From an uncultured Peptococcaceae bacterium (lineage in GTDB: Bacteria > Bacillota > Peptococcia > Peptococcales > Peptococcaceae): DNA of 53,666 bases. Below, piece after piece: positions 6,758 to 14,140 of this stretch. The notes beneath the pieces were generated by a model, which saw only the letters and a list, made by a program, of their open reading frames with translations, searched no databases and was not told where the DNA came from. Every line of letters begins with the position of its first letter. Position 1 is the first letter of the stretch. The translations under genes and the position numbers were made by a program. The stretch lies in contig CALAKO010000118.1 of NCBI GenBank assembly GCA_937922955.1, positions 1 through 53,666 of the forward strand. Reading direction: 5' to 3'.

Positions 6758-7494
6758 AAATCATCATTTCTCCCGCGAAAAAAATGAACATCGACAGCGA
6801 CACATTGCCTGTTTTGTCGCAGCCATTGTTTGCTGATGATGCCGCTCATTTGGCGGCTCAGCTGCGTGACATGGACGCGCCTGCGTTGAAAAAGCTCTGG
6901 CAGTGCAGCGACAAGCTGACCGCTGAAAACATCGAGAGGCTGGCGGTCTTTGACCCGGCTCGGGCGCAAACGCCGGCCTTGCTTGCTTATGAAGGGCTGC
7001 AGTATCAGCATTTGGCACCGGCAGTGCTGGATCGTGAGGCCCTTGCCTATTTGCAGGATCATCTGCGTATTCTCTCTGGCCTTTACGGCGTGCTGCGGCC
7101 GTTCGACGCTGTCATGCCCTACCGCTTGGAAATGCAGGCGAAGCTGGCCGTCGACGGGGCCAAAGACCTCTACGCCTATTGGAGTAAGCGGTTGTACGAG
7201 GCCTTAGATGAAAGCGGTGGTCTTATCCTCAACCTGGCCTCCGAAGAATATGCCCGCGCCATTCGGCCTCATGTTGAACCCGGCACACGTTTCATCAGCG
7301 TGCGCTTTGGCGAAATGGTGGACGGTCGTGTGAAGCAAAAAGGCACCTTCGCCAAAATGGCGCGTGGTGAAATGGTGCGTTTCATGGCGGAACAACGGCT
7401 TAGCCGCCTCGATGAGCTGCGCCATTTTGACGCCTTGGGCTTGCATTATGAAGAGGCTTTGAGCGACGACGACACCCTGACATTTGTGAAATAA
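6754..7494 (+). CDS. yaaA: YaaA peroxide-stress-resistance protein
   Basis: The N-terminus MKIIISPAKKMN and the internal stretches YEGLQY, SGLYGVLRP and FGEMVDGRVKQKGTFAKMARG identify the YaaA (UPF0246) family. In E. coli this protein lowers intracellular free iron and limits peroxide damage. At 246 residues it is close to family length. I chose the ATG at 6754, which matches the conserved family start, over an upstream in-frame codon at 6706. Its placement between a metallopeptidase and, further on, PerR and rubrerythrin fits an oxidative-stress role. Translation is coupled to the upstream gene by an ATGA overlap. Confidence 0.95.
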   Translation: MKIIISPAKKMNIDSDTLPVLSQPLFADDAAHLAAQLRDMDAPALKKLWQCSDKLTAENIERLAVFDPARAQTPALLAYEGLQYQHLAPAVLDREALAYLQDHLRILSGLYGVLRPFDAVMPYRLEMQAKLAVDGAKDLYAYWSKRLYEALDESGGLILNLASEEYARAIRPHVEPGTRFISVRFGEMVDGRVKQKGTFAKMARGEMVRFMAEQRLSRLDELRHFDALGLHYEEALSDDDTLTFVK

Positions 7495-7506
7495 AAGGAG
7501 CATTCC

Positions 7507-8139
7507 ATGAATATTGATCGTTTTATAGATACCGTTATGACCAGCGGCAGACCTTATGCCGTTAGCGAAAACCGAGAGCTCAGCGCGCGTCAGCGCAAGG
7601 CGCACCGCCTCTGCTGGGAATACAACCAAACCAATCCCGCCGACAGCGAGCGTCAGCTGGAGATTCTGCGTGATCTCTTTGGTACCATGAAGGGGCCGGT
7701 AGGCATCCAACCGAATTTTCAGTGTGACTACGGCTTTAACATCCATTTCCACGGCTTTGCCTTCTTAAATTATAACTGTGTCATCCTCGACACCGCGCCG
7801 GTACATATTGGCAACGGTGTCTTTATCGCCCCGGGCACCGTTATCAGCTGCGCTGGTCATGCCATGGACGCCCAGCAACGCACACAGGAAGCCGTTGGTG
7901 TTTCTGCGCCCATCGTTATCGAAGACGATGTCTGGATCGGTGCCAATTGCACCATCTGTTCTGGCGTTACCATCGGTCGAGGAAGCGTTATTGGCGCAGG
8001 CAGCGTGGTGGTGCGCGATGTACCGCCAGGTGTCGTTGCCTTTGGCAATCCTTGTCGTGTCCATCGGCCGCTGACCGATGAAGACAAACTGGCAGCAGAA
8101 GACATCGTGCGTCTTGATGGGCCAGGCTGGCAGGAATAA
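7507..8139 (+). CDS. Maltose/galactoside O-acetyltransferase-like enzyme
   Basis: A 210-residue left-handed beta-helix acetyltransferase of the Maa/LacA group, which transfers acetyl from acetyl-CoA to a sugar hydroxyl. The N-terminal helical Maa domain is followed by hexapeptide repeats (VILDTAPVHIGNGVFIAPGT, IVIEDDVWIGANCTICSGVTIG, SVIGAGSVVVRDVP). The SCAGHAMD segment contains the expected catalytic histidine, and VAFGNPCRV is the usual C-terminal loop. AAAAGGAGC precedes the start. It closes the run of genes that begins with the flavodoxin and is followed by a strong terminator. The sugar substrate cannot be read from sequence. Confidence 0.9.
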   Translation: MNIDRFIDTVMTSGRPYAVSENRELSARQRKAHRLCWEYNQTNPADSERQLEILRDLFGTMKGPVGIQPNFQCDYGFNIHFHGFAFLNYNCVILDTAPVHIGNGVFIAPGTVISCAGHAMDAQQRTQEAVGVSAPIVIEDDVWIGANCTICSGVTIGRGSVIGAGSVVVRDVPPGVVAFGNPCRVHRPLTDEDKLAAEDIVRLDGPGWQE

Positions 8140-8150
8140 AATAATAAAGC

Positions 8151-8182
8151 AGCAAGCCTCAATGAGGCTTGCTCATTTTTTT
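8151..8182 (+). terminator. Terminator after the sugar acetyltransferase
   Basis: AGCAAGCCTC, a three-base loop and GAGGCTTGCT, then CA and a run of T residues. Confidence 0.9.
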
Positions 8183-8204
8183 GAAAAAAATTTTAACTGA
8201 GTGG

Positions 8205-8233
8205 TTGACAAAATTAATTAGAATTAGTACAAT
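8205..8233 (+). promoter_or_regulatory. Consensus promoter of perR-rubrerythrin
   Basis: TTGACA (8205-8210), a 17-base spacer and TACAAT (8228-8233). The PerR-like box follows three bases later. Confidence 0.85.
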
Positions 8234-8235
8234 AA

Positions 8236-8254
8236 TTTTAGAACAGTTCTAAAA
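8236..8254. promoter_or_regulatory. Fur/PerR-type operator, perfect 9-1-9 palindrome
   Basis: TTTTAGAAC-A-GTTCTAAAA. The 7-1-7 core TTAGAAC-A-GTTCTAA has the layout of Fur-family boxes. It sits over the expected transcription start of perR, implying autorepression. Confidence 0.8.
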
Positions 8255-8269
8255 AATAAGGTGGTAGCT

Positions 8270-8650
8270 ATGACCAAATATGAAAAAGCTATTTACGAGA
8301 TCATTGACCATTCTCGTGATCATTTGACCGCTGATCAGGTGTTGGCGGCGTTAAGGGAGCAGTATCCTGCGGTTTCACAGGCAACTGTGTATAACAATCT
8401 CAAAAAGCTTTGCGAAGAAGGCCTGGTACGCAGGTTGTCCTTTGCAGGTGAACGAGATCGTTACGATCACATTCAGCGTCATGATCATCTCATTTGTCAA
8501 CGCTGTGGGCGTTTGGCAGATGTCACGTTTGAAGATCTAACCGCACCGCTGCGAACACAGTTGGGCGAAGATATCGTATCTTACGATCTTAAAGTATTTT
8601 ATGTTTGTCCAGAGTGTCAAAAGAAGGCACAAGACGACAATAATCAGTAA
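8270..8650 (+). CDS. perR: PerR-like peroxide-responsive repressor (Fur family)
   Basis: A 126-residue Fur-family protein. The N-terminal winged helix (VSQATVYNNLKKLCEEGLV) binds DNA. The C-terminal half has the regulatory metal region (RYDHIQRHDHLIC) and a structural zinc site from C76, C79, C113 and C116. The RYD...HDH pattern and the adjacent rubrerythrin gene favour PerR over Fur or Zur, but the key Asp/Asn discrimination needs an alignment. I chose the ATG at 8270 (AAGGTGG five bases upstream); the GTG at 8261 overlaps that site. Rubrerythrin follows within 32 bases and lacks its own terminator or evident promoter. Confidence 0.88.
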   Translation: MTKYEKAIYEIIDHSRDHLTADQVLAALREQYPAVSQATVYNNLKKLCEEGLVRRLSFAGERDRYDHIQRHDHLICQRCGRLADVTFEDLTAPLRTQLGEDIVSYDLKVFYVCPECQKKAQDDNNQ

Positions 8651-8682
8651 CAATCGGTTTATATGAAAAGGAGAAAAGGAAC

Positions 8683-9342
8683 ATGAAAACTTATAAATGC
8701 AAGGTATGCGGCGCAGTATTCCAGGTAGAAGACGGTGTAGAACCAGTATGCCCAGTTTGCAATGCAAAAGGTGACAAACTCGAATTGGTAGAAGAAGCGC
8801 CAAAGGCCAACAAATACGCTGGCACTCAGACTGAAAAGAACCTCGAAGCTGCTTTCGCTGGTGAATCTCAGGCACGTAACAAGTACACCTATTTTTCTTC
8901 CGTGGCCAAGAAGGAAGGCTATGAACAAATTGCTGCGCTCTTCTTGAAGACCGCTGAAAATGAAAAAGAACACGCAAAACTCTGGTTCAAAGAACTCAAT
9001 GGTATTGGCGACACCGCGGAAAATCTTCGCGCTGCTGCTGAAGGCGAAAACTACGAATGGACCGACATGTATGAAGGTTTTGCTCAGACTGCTGATGAAG
9101 AAGGATTCCCTGAACTGGCTGCAAAATTCCGTCTCGTGGCTGCCATCGAAAAGCATCACGAAGAACGCTATCGCGCGCTGCTCCACAACGTGGAAATGGC
9201 AGAAGTTTTTGCTAAGAGTGAAGTCAAGGCTTGGGAATGCCGCAACTGTGGTCACATTGTTGTGGGCACCAATGCACCAGATGTTTGCCCAACCTGCGCA
9301 CATCCACAGAGCTTCTTTGAAGTAAACTGCGAAAACTATTAA
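8683..9342 (+). CDS. rbr: Rubrerythrin with rubredoxin-like domains at both ends
   Basis: A 219-residue peroxide-reducing protein. The N-terminal rubredoxin-like knuckles are C6/C9 and C23/C26. The central ferritin-like diiron domain (about 45-175) contains EKNLEAAFAGESQARNKY, ENEKEHAKLWF and EKHHEERY, supplying the carboxylate and His ligands. A second rubredoxin-like site uses C186/C189 and C202/C205. Ordinary rubrerythrin has only the C-terminal rubredoxin and reverse rubrerythrin only the N-terminal one; this protein has both. It reduces hydrogen peroxide using electrons from rubredoxin or NADH-linked donors. It is co-transcribed with perR and probably derepressed by peroxide. Confidence 0.93.
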   Translation: MKTYKCKVCGAVFQVEDGVEPVCPVCNAKGDKLELVEEAPKANKYAGTQTEKNLEAAFAGESQARNKYTYFSSVAKKEGYEQIAALFLKTAENEKEHAKLWFKELNGIGDTAENLRAAAEGENYEWTDMYEGFAQTADEEGFPELAAKFRLVAAIEKHHEERYRALLHNVEMAEVFAKSEVKAWECRNCGHIVVGTNAPDVCPTCAHPQSFFEVNCENY

Positions 9343-9361
9343 TCTTTATAAATGTGTCATC

Positions 9362-9394
9362 ATGGCTGTCGGTTTCTACCGACAGCCATTTTTT
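9362..9394 (+). terminator. Terminator of the perR-rubrerythrin operon
   Basis: ATGGCTGTCGGT, a TTCT loop, the exact complement ACCGACAGCCAT, then T residues. Confidence 0.93.
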
Positions 9395-9400
9395 GCAATA

Positions 9401-9447
9401 AAAAACCCTGCGCATCTTCCAGTGAAGAAGAATGCCGCAGGGCTTTT
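9401..9447 (-). terminator. Terminator of the CBS-domain gene
   Basis: On the minus strand AAAAGCCCTGCG pairs with CGCAGGGTTTTT around an inner CTTC/GAAG element. It lies 17 bases past the CBS gene stop. Confidence 0.75.
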
Positions 9448-9463
9448 GTTATGGAGTCATTAA

Positions 9464-9976
9464 TTAATAGTCAAAACCTTCAATGCATGGTGCATCTGGA
9501 TCATCGAGATAATCTTTGAAGAGGCCGTTGATGATATCGTTGCGGGTAATGATCCCAACAAGACGCCCATCTTCATCGAGAACTGGCAGATGTTTCAGAT
9601 GTTTCTTTTGCATCAGTTCCGAGGTTCTACGAACAGTGTCTACTTCGCTGACGGTAACAACGCGGTGAGTTGCAGCGTTGTACGCTGGCTTATCAACGCA
9701 GTTTTTCAACAGCATGGTAAAATAGTTGGTGCAGGTTTCTTTTGGATAGCGGTATCTGTAGTGTTTGCTTTCTACTTCAGCTAAACGAACATTGTTTACG
9801 ACATAGCTAACGATATCACCATCAGACAAGAATGCAACCAGGGTGCCGTTATCGTCTACCATTGGCAGGCAACCGATTTCCTTTTCAGCGAATGTTTCTA
9901 CAGCATCGCCGATGGTTGCTTTGTCATTGAGGGTAACGATATCTTTGATCATAACATCTCTTACTAATACTGCCAT
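9464..9976 (-). CDS. Paired-CBS-domain protein
   Basis: A 170-residue protein consisting of two CBS domains (about 8-65 and 98-155) and little else. Each ends in the usual GTLVAFLSDGDI / GRLVGIITRNDI strand-helix. Paired CBS modules bind adenine nucleotides such as AMP, ATP or S-adenosylmethionine and act as energy or ligand sensors. The insert between domains (ESKHYRYRYPKETCTNYF) is unusually long and aromatic. There is no attached enzyme or DNA-binding domain, so it probably acts on a partner. It stands alone with its own terminator. GGAGGG precedes the ATG. Confidence 0.9.
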   Translation of the reverse strand: MAVLVRDVMIKDIVTLNDKATIGDAVETFAEKEIGCLPMVDDNGTLVAFLSDGDIVSYVVNNVRLAEVESKHYRYRYPKETCTNYFTMLLKNCVDKPAYNAATHRVVTVSEVDTVRRTSELMQKKHLKHLPVLDEDGRLVGIITRNDIINGLFKDYLDDPDAPCIEGFDY

Positions 9977-10103
9977 TGCAAATCCCTCCCAAAAAGTCTA
10001 GATCCGTGTTTTGCGGACGATTGTCATATTTATGTGAATAGTATAACATGTTTGTCTTCTTGCGTCCAGCATTGTCGTATAGGTATCATATAGGAAAAAT
10101 GAA

Positions 10104-10131
10104 TTGACAAAGCATGAGCCTATGGTAAACT
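10104..10131 (+). promoter_or_regulatory. Promoter of the GNAT acetyltransferase gene
   Basis: TTGACA, a 16-base spacer and TAAACT, 28 bases before the start codon. Confidence 0.65.
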
Positions 10132-10158
10132 GAGACAAATGGTGAAAGGGGAAGAAGG

Positions 10159-10605
10159 ATGAGATTTGAACGTGTGGATCAGCGGGATTGTGCAGCGATT
10201 GCTGCGGTGATTAGAGATGCTTTTTCAGGGCCGCCTTGGAATGAAGACTGGAGCGATGAGGCGCGATTGCTGCAATATGTGGGGGAAGGTCTGGAAGGCA
10301 GCAACGCACTGGCTTTTGCCTTAGCCGACGGGCAAGAGTTCGCGGCGGTTGTGATGGGGCATGTGCGGCATTGGCATAATCGGACGGAATACATCATCGA
10401 AGATGTCGCCGTAAGGCGTGGGCAGCAGGGGTGTGGCCTTGGAACGACGCTGATGACACAGGTACTGTCGGTCAGTCGGGAACTGGGCGTGGATGAAGTA
10501 GGCCTGCGCACACGGCGCGACGCAGCCGCCTACAACTTTTATCAGAAATTGGGATTCAGCGAACAGGAAAAAGACGTTTATTTTGCGAAAAGAATAGACC
10601 TGTAA
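10159..10605 (+). CDS. GNAT-family N-acetyltransferase
   Basis: A 148-residue GNAT enzyme that moves acetyl from acetyl-CoA to an amine. The acetyl-CoA pyrophosphate loop is read as VRRGQQGCGLGTTLM (about residues 91-105). The closing AAYNFYQKLGFSEQEKDVYF is the typical C-terminal helix-strand. The N-terminal DAFSGPPWNEDW pattern occurs in a group of small GNATs in Firmicutes. The acceptor is unknown. It is a single-gene unit with its own promoter, convergent with the EamA exporter gene. Confidence 0.9.
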   Translation: MRFERVDQRDCAAIAAVIRDAFSGPPWNEDWSDEARLLQYVGEGLEGSNALAFALADGQEFAAVVMGHVRHWHNRTEYIIEDVAVRRGQQGCGLGTTLMTQVLSVSRELGVDEVGLRTRRDAAAYNFYQKLGFSEQEKDVYFAKRIDL

Positions 10606-10644
10606 AAAAACACGGGGCTGCCGCTTTATGCGACAGCCCCGTGT
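10604..10644. terminator. Terminator between convergent GNAT and EamA genes
   Basis: ACACGGGGCTG (10610-10620) pairs with CAGCCCCGTGT (10634-10644). The A run on the left gives a U tail for minus-strand transcripts, so it mainly serves the exporter gene. Confidence 0.85.
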
Positions 10645-10654
10645 GCGTCAATGA

Positions 10655-11551
10655 TTATTTATGTTTATCAGAACGGCGGTAAGTAGTCAGCAGTACGCTC
10701 GCCAATACCAGCAGTGCACCGCAGATGGCCTGTGCGCTCATGGCTTCTGAGAGCATGAAGACGGCGAAGAGTGCACCAAAAACTGGTTCCATTGAAAGAA
10801 TGAGCGCTGTGTGTTCCGGTGTTGTGAAGCTCTGCGCGAAAGGCTGAGCAACAAACGGAAAGGCACCACAGAGCAAGCCCAAGGCAACGATGATGATCCA
10901 AGTCTGGCTATCTTGCGGGAATACAGGGTCGGTAAACAGAAACGTGGTGATCCAGCCCCAGCAGGCCATGGTCAGCTGCTGGATGACACCCAGCAGAAAC
11001 GCGTCTTCCAGGCGCACCATGTCGCTGGTGATGATGGTGTGGAGTGCGTAAAGCACAGCGCTGAGAATGCAGAGACTGGCGCCGGCGGAGAGTACAAGAC
11101 CGCCCTTGAGCGAAAGAAGAGCGATACCGATGCTGGCACAGAGTGTGCCAAGGATGACGGCGCGTTCTGGCAGATGGCGCTTACGAATAGCCTGCATGAC
11201 GGGTACAAAAACAATAGCGGCGCTGGTGAGAAAGCTGGCTGTGGAAGCATCGGTTGTCAGTTCCCCAAAAATAATTGCGCTGCTGCAGGTAAACATCAGT
11301 GTGCCTAGGATAATGCCGTAGAAAATGGTGCGCAATCTTGCTCGCATAAGACGGCGACGGAACACCAAGAGGCAAGCGATCGAGGCAAACGTGAAACGCA
11401 GAGCCAGCACTTCAAAAGGATGCAGGCTGGCCGCTCCCATTTTTAACAATACATACGACAAGCCCCAAGACATGGCAACAAGAAGCAACAGTAAATTAGC
11501 CGAATGGCGTGACATTCCAACACGGCGCCAGCGTGTTTGCAACATCGACAC
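10655..11551 (-). CDS. EamA/DMT-family transporter
   Basis: A 298-residue membrane protein with about ten hydrophobic segments arranged as two EamA repeats. The start of repeat one reads LLLVAMSWGLSYVLLKMG; repeat two ends with SMEPVFGALFAVFMLSEAMS, the common conserved block. Family members are drug/metabolite transporters, usually exporters of amino acids, nucleosides or toxic metabolites. The substrate is unknown here. The start is a GTG at 11551, eight bases after a GGGGGG site; an ATG two codons later is possible. The promoter carries a 7-8-7 palindrome over its -10 box, implying repression by a regulator not encoded next to it. Confidence 0.88.
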   Translation of the reverse strand: MSMLQTRWRRVGMSRHSANLLLLLVAMSWGLSYVLLKMGAASLHPFEVLALRFTFASIACLLVFRRRLMRARLRTIFYGIILGTLMFTCSSAIIFGELTTDASTASFLTSAAIVFVPVMQAIRKRHLPERAVILGTLCASIGIALLSLKGGLVLSAGASLCILSAVLYALHTIITSDMVRLEDAFLLGVIQQLTMACWGWITTFLFTDPVFPQDSQTWIIIVALGLLCGAFPFVAQPFAQSFTTPEHTALILSMEPVFGALFAVFMLSEAMSAQAICGALLVLASVLLTTYRRSDKHK

Positions 11552-11586
11552 AGTAAGGTCCCCCCTGAATTAGATGACTGATTCTG

Positions 11587-11619
11587 CCTCCACTATAACA
11601 TGTGGAGGGATGTTGTCAA
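11587..11619 (-). promoter_or_regulatory. EamA promoter with operator palindrome over the -10 box
   Basis: Minus-strand TTGACA (11619-11614), a 16-base spacer and TATAGT (11597-11592). The inverted repeat CCTCCAC-N8-GTGGAGG at 11587-11608 overlaps the -10 box completely. Confidence 0.65.
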
Positions 11620-11671
11620 ACCATGATTTCGAAATATCCGGTATAAAAATTTTTTTGAACGATATTCTTTT

Positions 11672-11700
11672 TTGATGAATGGCAAAGACTGCGCTATAAT
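11672..11700 (+). promoter_or_regulatory. Promoter of the CDF exporter gene
   Basis: TTGATG, a 17-base spacer and TATAAT, ahead of the GTG start at 11733. Confidence 0.75.
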
Positions 11701-11732
11701 AGGAACAATGACTAAAAGGAGGTGCATCGAAA

Positions 11733-12860
11733 GTGAGCAGCAAAGAAATTGAACGGGAGCGGGTCATTGTGCGAACCAGCGTCATTGGCATTTTGGCCAA
11801 CGTCGTATTGGTTGTATTTAAAGCGCTGGTTGGGTTTGCTGCCGGCTCCATCGCCATTATTCTCGATGCTGTCAATAATTTGACCGACGTGCTTTCAAGC
11901 GTTATTACCATTGTGGGGACAAAACTGGCCAATCGTGCGCCGGACAAAGGGCATCCGGTAGGCCATGGACGTATGGAATATTTGACGACGATGGTGGTCG
12001 CAGTCATCATTCTCTATGCTGGTGTTACCGCTATGATTGAATCTGTTAAAAAGATTCTTCATCCGAGTGCAGCGTCTTACACTGCGGTGACTTTTGTGGT
12101 TTTAGTAGGTGCTATTGTCATTAAATTGGCTCTTGGCACCTATGTACGGCGACAAGGGCGAAATGTTGGCTCTGGCGCGTTGGAAGGTTCCGGCTTGGAT
12201 GCGCTTTATGATGCCATCATTTCCAGCTCTGTTCTGGCGACGGCGCTCTTGTATATGGTTAGCGGCGTTAGTCTGGAGGCTTGGATGGGCGTGGTTATTG
12301 CCCTGCTGATTCTGAGATCTGGCTTTAGTATGATTGGTGCTGCCGTTAACGCGATGATGGGCGCGCGTGTCAGTGGCAGCCTTTCCAAGGCCATCAAAGC
12401 CACGGTAGCCGAAGAACCTGGTGTGATGGGGGCGTACGATCTGTTTCTCAATGACTATGGCCCAGGCAATTACTACGGCTCTGTGCATGTGGAAGTGCCA
12501 GAAACCATCACGGCTGAGGAAATTGATGCCATGAGCCATCGTATCCAGGAACGGGTGCTGAAAAAACACGGTGTCGTGATCACGACGGTTGGGGTCTATG
12601 CCTACAATACCACCAACGCGGATTCCATCGAAATGCGTGAAACCGTGCGTAAGTTGGTGATGGTTCATAAAGGTGTTATCCAGATGCATGGCTTTTACGC
12701 CAGTGTCCACGATAAGAAAATCCATTTTGACGTTATTATTTCTTTCAATCTCAAAGAGCGCGAGCGTGAAGCGCTGCGCGAACACATTGTCAACGACGTT
12801 CAGAAACGCTATCCTGGATGGACGGTGCATACCAATCTGGACATTGACATGAGCGATTAA
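11733..12860 (+). CDS. Cation diffusion facilitator, probably a manganese exporter type
   Basis: A 375-residue CDF transporter with six helices in the first 210 residues and a long cytosolic tail. Helix 2 carries D45-x2-N48-x3-D52 and helix 5 carries D156-x3-D160, with no His in the intramembrane site. Zinc-type CDFs use an HxxxD or DxxxD/HxxxD set; an Asn/Asp-only site and a length of 370-400 residues are features of manganese CDFs such as MntE. That assignment is inference. The start is GTG at 11733, behind AAAGGAGG. The tail extends past the usual ferredoxin-like domain by about 80 residues (from about 290), possibly a second such domain. Confidence 0.88.
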   Translation: MSSKEIERERVIVRTSVIGILANVVLVVFKALVGFAAGSIAIILDAVNNLTDVLSSVITIVGTKLANRAPDKGHPVGHGRMEYLTTMVVAVIILYAGVTAMIESVKKILHPSAASYTAVTFVVLVGAIVIKLALGTYVRRQGRNVGSGALEGSGLDALYDAIISSSVLATALLYMVSGVSLEAWMGVVIALLILRSGFSMIGAAVNAMMGARVSGSLSKAIKATVAEEPGVMGAYDLFLNDYGPGNYYGSVHVEVPETITAEEIDAMSHRIQERVLKKHGVVITTVGVYAYNTTNADSIEMRETVRKLVMVHKGVIQMHGFYASVHDKKIHFDVIISFNLKEREREALREHIVNDVQKRYPGWTVHTNLDIDMSD

Positions 12861-12900
12861 AAAATGCTCTTATGGTCGATCGGCCATAAGAGCATTTTTT
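12859..12900. terminator. Bidirectional terminator between CDF and 4-hydroxybutyrate dehydrogenase genes
   Basis: AAAATGCTCTTATGG and CCATAAGAGCATTTT form a long stem with A and T runs on either side. Confidence 0.92.
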
Positions 12901-12905
12901 GTTGT

Positions 12906-14018
12906 TTAATACAGTTCGCGGTACACTTTTTCGATGCGGTCGCGGTCGAATGGAACAAAGTTATTGACCAGCAGGCGCTGTTGGCCATTGTAGACGGAAT
13001 CGGCAAATTCAGCAATTTGCGCTTCGCTCATGCCGTAGGCGCGCAGTGGTTTTTTCTGAACGAGATGGTTGAGAAGGTCTTCGAGCTTGTCGTAGACATC
13101 GGCCACGTCGCAGTCGAGGATGGAAGCGATGCGTGCATTCAGCACGGCAATTTCACCATCCTGGCGGATTTCCATGTAGTTGCGCATAACACCGGTGAAC
13201 ATGGCGTAGTTGGATTCGCCGTGTGGTACATGGAAGGTGCCGCCGAGTGGATAGCTCAGCGCGTGAACAGCGGCGCAGCCAGCATTGCTGAATGCCACCC
13301 CAGCGTAGGTGCTGGCATAGAGGAAATCCTCAAGAAGCGCCTTGCGAGCTTCTGGGCCTTCGGCAACAATGGTCTTGAAGCCGTTGAGAATGAGGTCGAT
13401 GGCTTCATAACTCAGCAGCTTGCCGATTGGTGTGGCCTTTGGTGACAGGGCCGATTCCGCCGCATGAATGAGGGCGTCGATGGCACTGGTAGAGAACGGT
13501 TCCATTGGCAGACTTTCAAGCAATTCTGGAATCAATACCGCATCGTCTGGGAACATGGCTGGGTTGCCATAGCCAGCTTTTGTGCTGCGGCTGACCAATG
13601 CCAGCGCAGCCACACTGGTGACTTCGCTGCCGGTGCCGCAGGTTGTTGGTGCTAAAACAAGCGCACGGACTTTGCTTGGTTGGCGTTTGCCGTCGTAAAG
13701 ATCCAGCACTGGCGTTGGTTGATCAAGCACGAAGAACTTGGCCACATCGAGCACGCTGCCGCCGCCGACAGCGATGATGCGCTGGTAATCCTTGGTAATG
13801 TCGCGGGCCATGGCTTCGACCATCTCGTCGGTTGGTTCGCCTTGACCGTAATCCTTTGGATAGATGAAATCGCACGCCAGATTCAGCGCAGCAAAGAAAT
13901 CATCGTACACATGGTGGCTCGTGAACACAAGATCGCCTTCACCGATGGCAAAGTTTTCAGCGAAGGTTTTGACGGAATCGAGGCAATGCAGGGTTGGTTT
14001 CATTAAAAATTGACTCAT
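12906..14018 (-). CDS. 4hbD: 4-hydroxybutyrate dehydrogenase (iron-dependent alcohol dehydrogenase family)
   Basis: A 370-residue type III (iron-containing) alcohol dehydrogenase. Motifs include IIAVGGGSVLDVAKF (nucleotide site), APTTCGTGSEVTSVA, DALIHAAESALSP and ALSYPLGGTFHVPHGESNY (metal ligands). The C-terminal PLRAYGM...FADSVYNGQQRLLVNN stretch is close to what I recall of the Clostridium kluyveri enzyme, which interconverts 4-hydroxybutyrate and succinate semialdehyde. I chose the ATG at 14018 with GGAGG seven bases upstream. The usual partners (succinate semialdehyde dehydrogenase, 4-hydroxybutyrate CoA-transferase, 4-hydroxybutyryl-CoA dehydratase) are not adjacent. It stands alone with its own promoter. 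Confidence 0.88.
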   Translation of the reverse strand: MSQFLMKPTLHCLDSVKTFAENFAIGEGDLVFTSHHVYDDFFAALNLACDFIYPKDYGQGEPTDEMVEAMARDITKDYQRIIAVGGGSVLDVAKFFVLDQPTPVLDLYDGKRQPSKVRALVLAPTTCGTGSEVTSVAALALVSRSTKAGYGNPAMFPDDAVLIPELLESLPMEPFSTSAIDALIHAAESALSPKATPIGKLLSYEAIDLILNGFKTIVAEGPEARKALLEDFLYASTYAGVAFSNAGCAAVHALSYPLGGTFHVPHGESNYAMFTGVMRNYMEIRQDGEIAVLNARIASILDCDVADVYDKLEDLLNHLVQKKPLRAYGMSEAQIAEFADSVYNGQQRLLVNNFVPFDRDRIEKVYRELY

Positions 14019-14051
14019 GGGGGAGCCTCCTTTTCGGCATAGTATAGTTGT

Positions 14052-14080
14052 ATTGTAAAACTTTCGAGCCATGCTGACAA
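14052..14080 (-). promoter_or_regulatory. Promoter of the 4-hydroxybutyrate dehydrogenase gene
   Basis: Minus strand: TTGTCA, a 17-base spacer and TACAAT. Confidence 0.75.
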
Positions 14081-14088
14081 CCCAGCGC

Positions 14089-14118
14089 TTGATTCATTGC
14101 GGCATATTAGGCTATGAT
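14089..14118 (+). promoter_or_regulatory. Promoter of the lipid kinase gene
   Basis: TTGATT, an 18-base spacer and TATGAT, about 22 bases before the start codon. Confidence 0.6.
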
Positions 14119-14140
14119 ACGAAGAGAAGGGGGAGGACGT

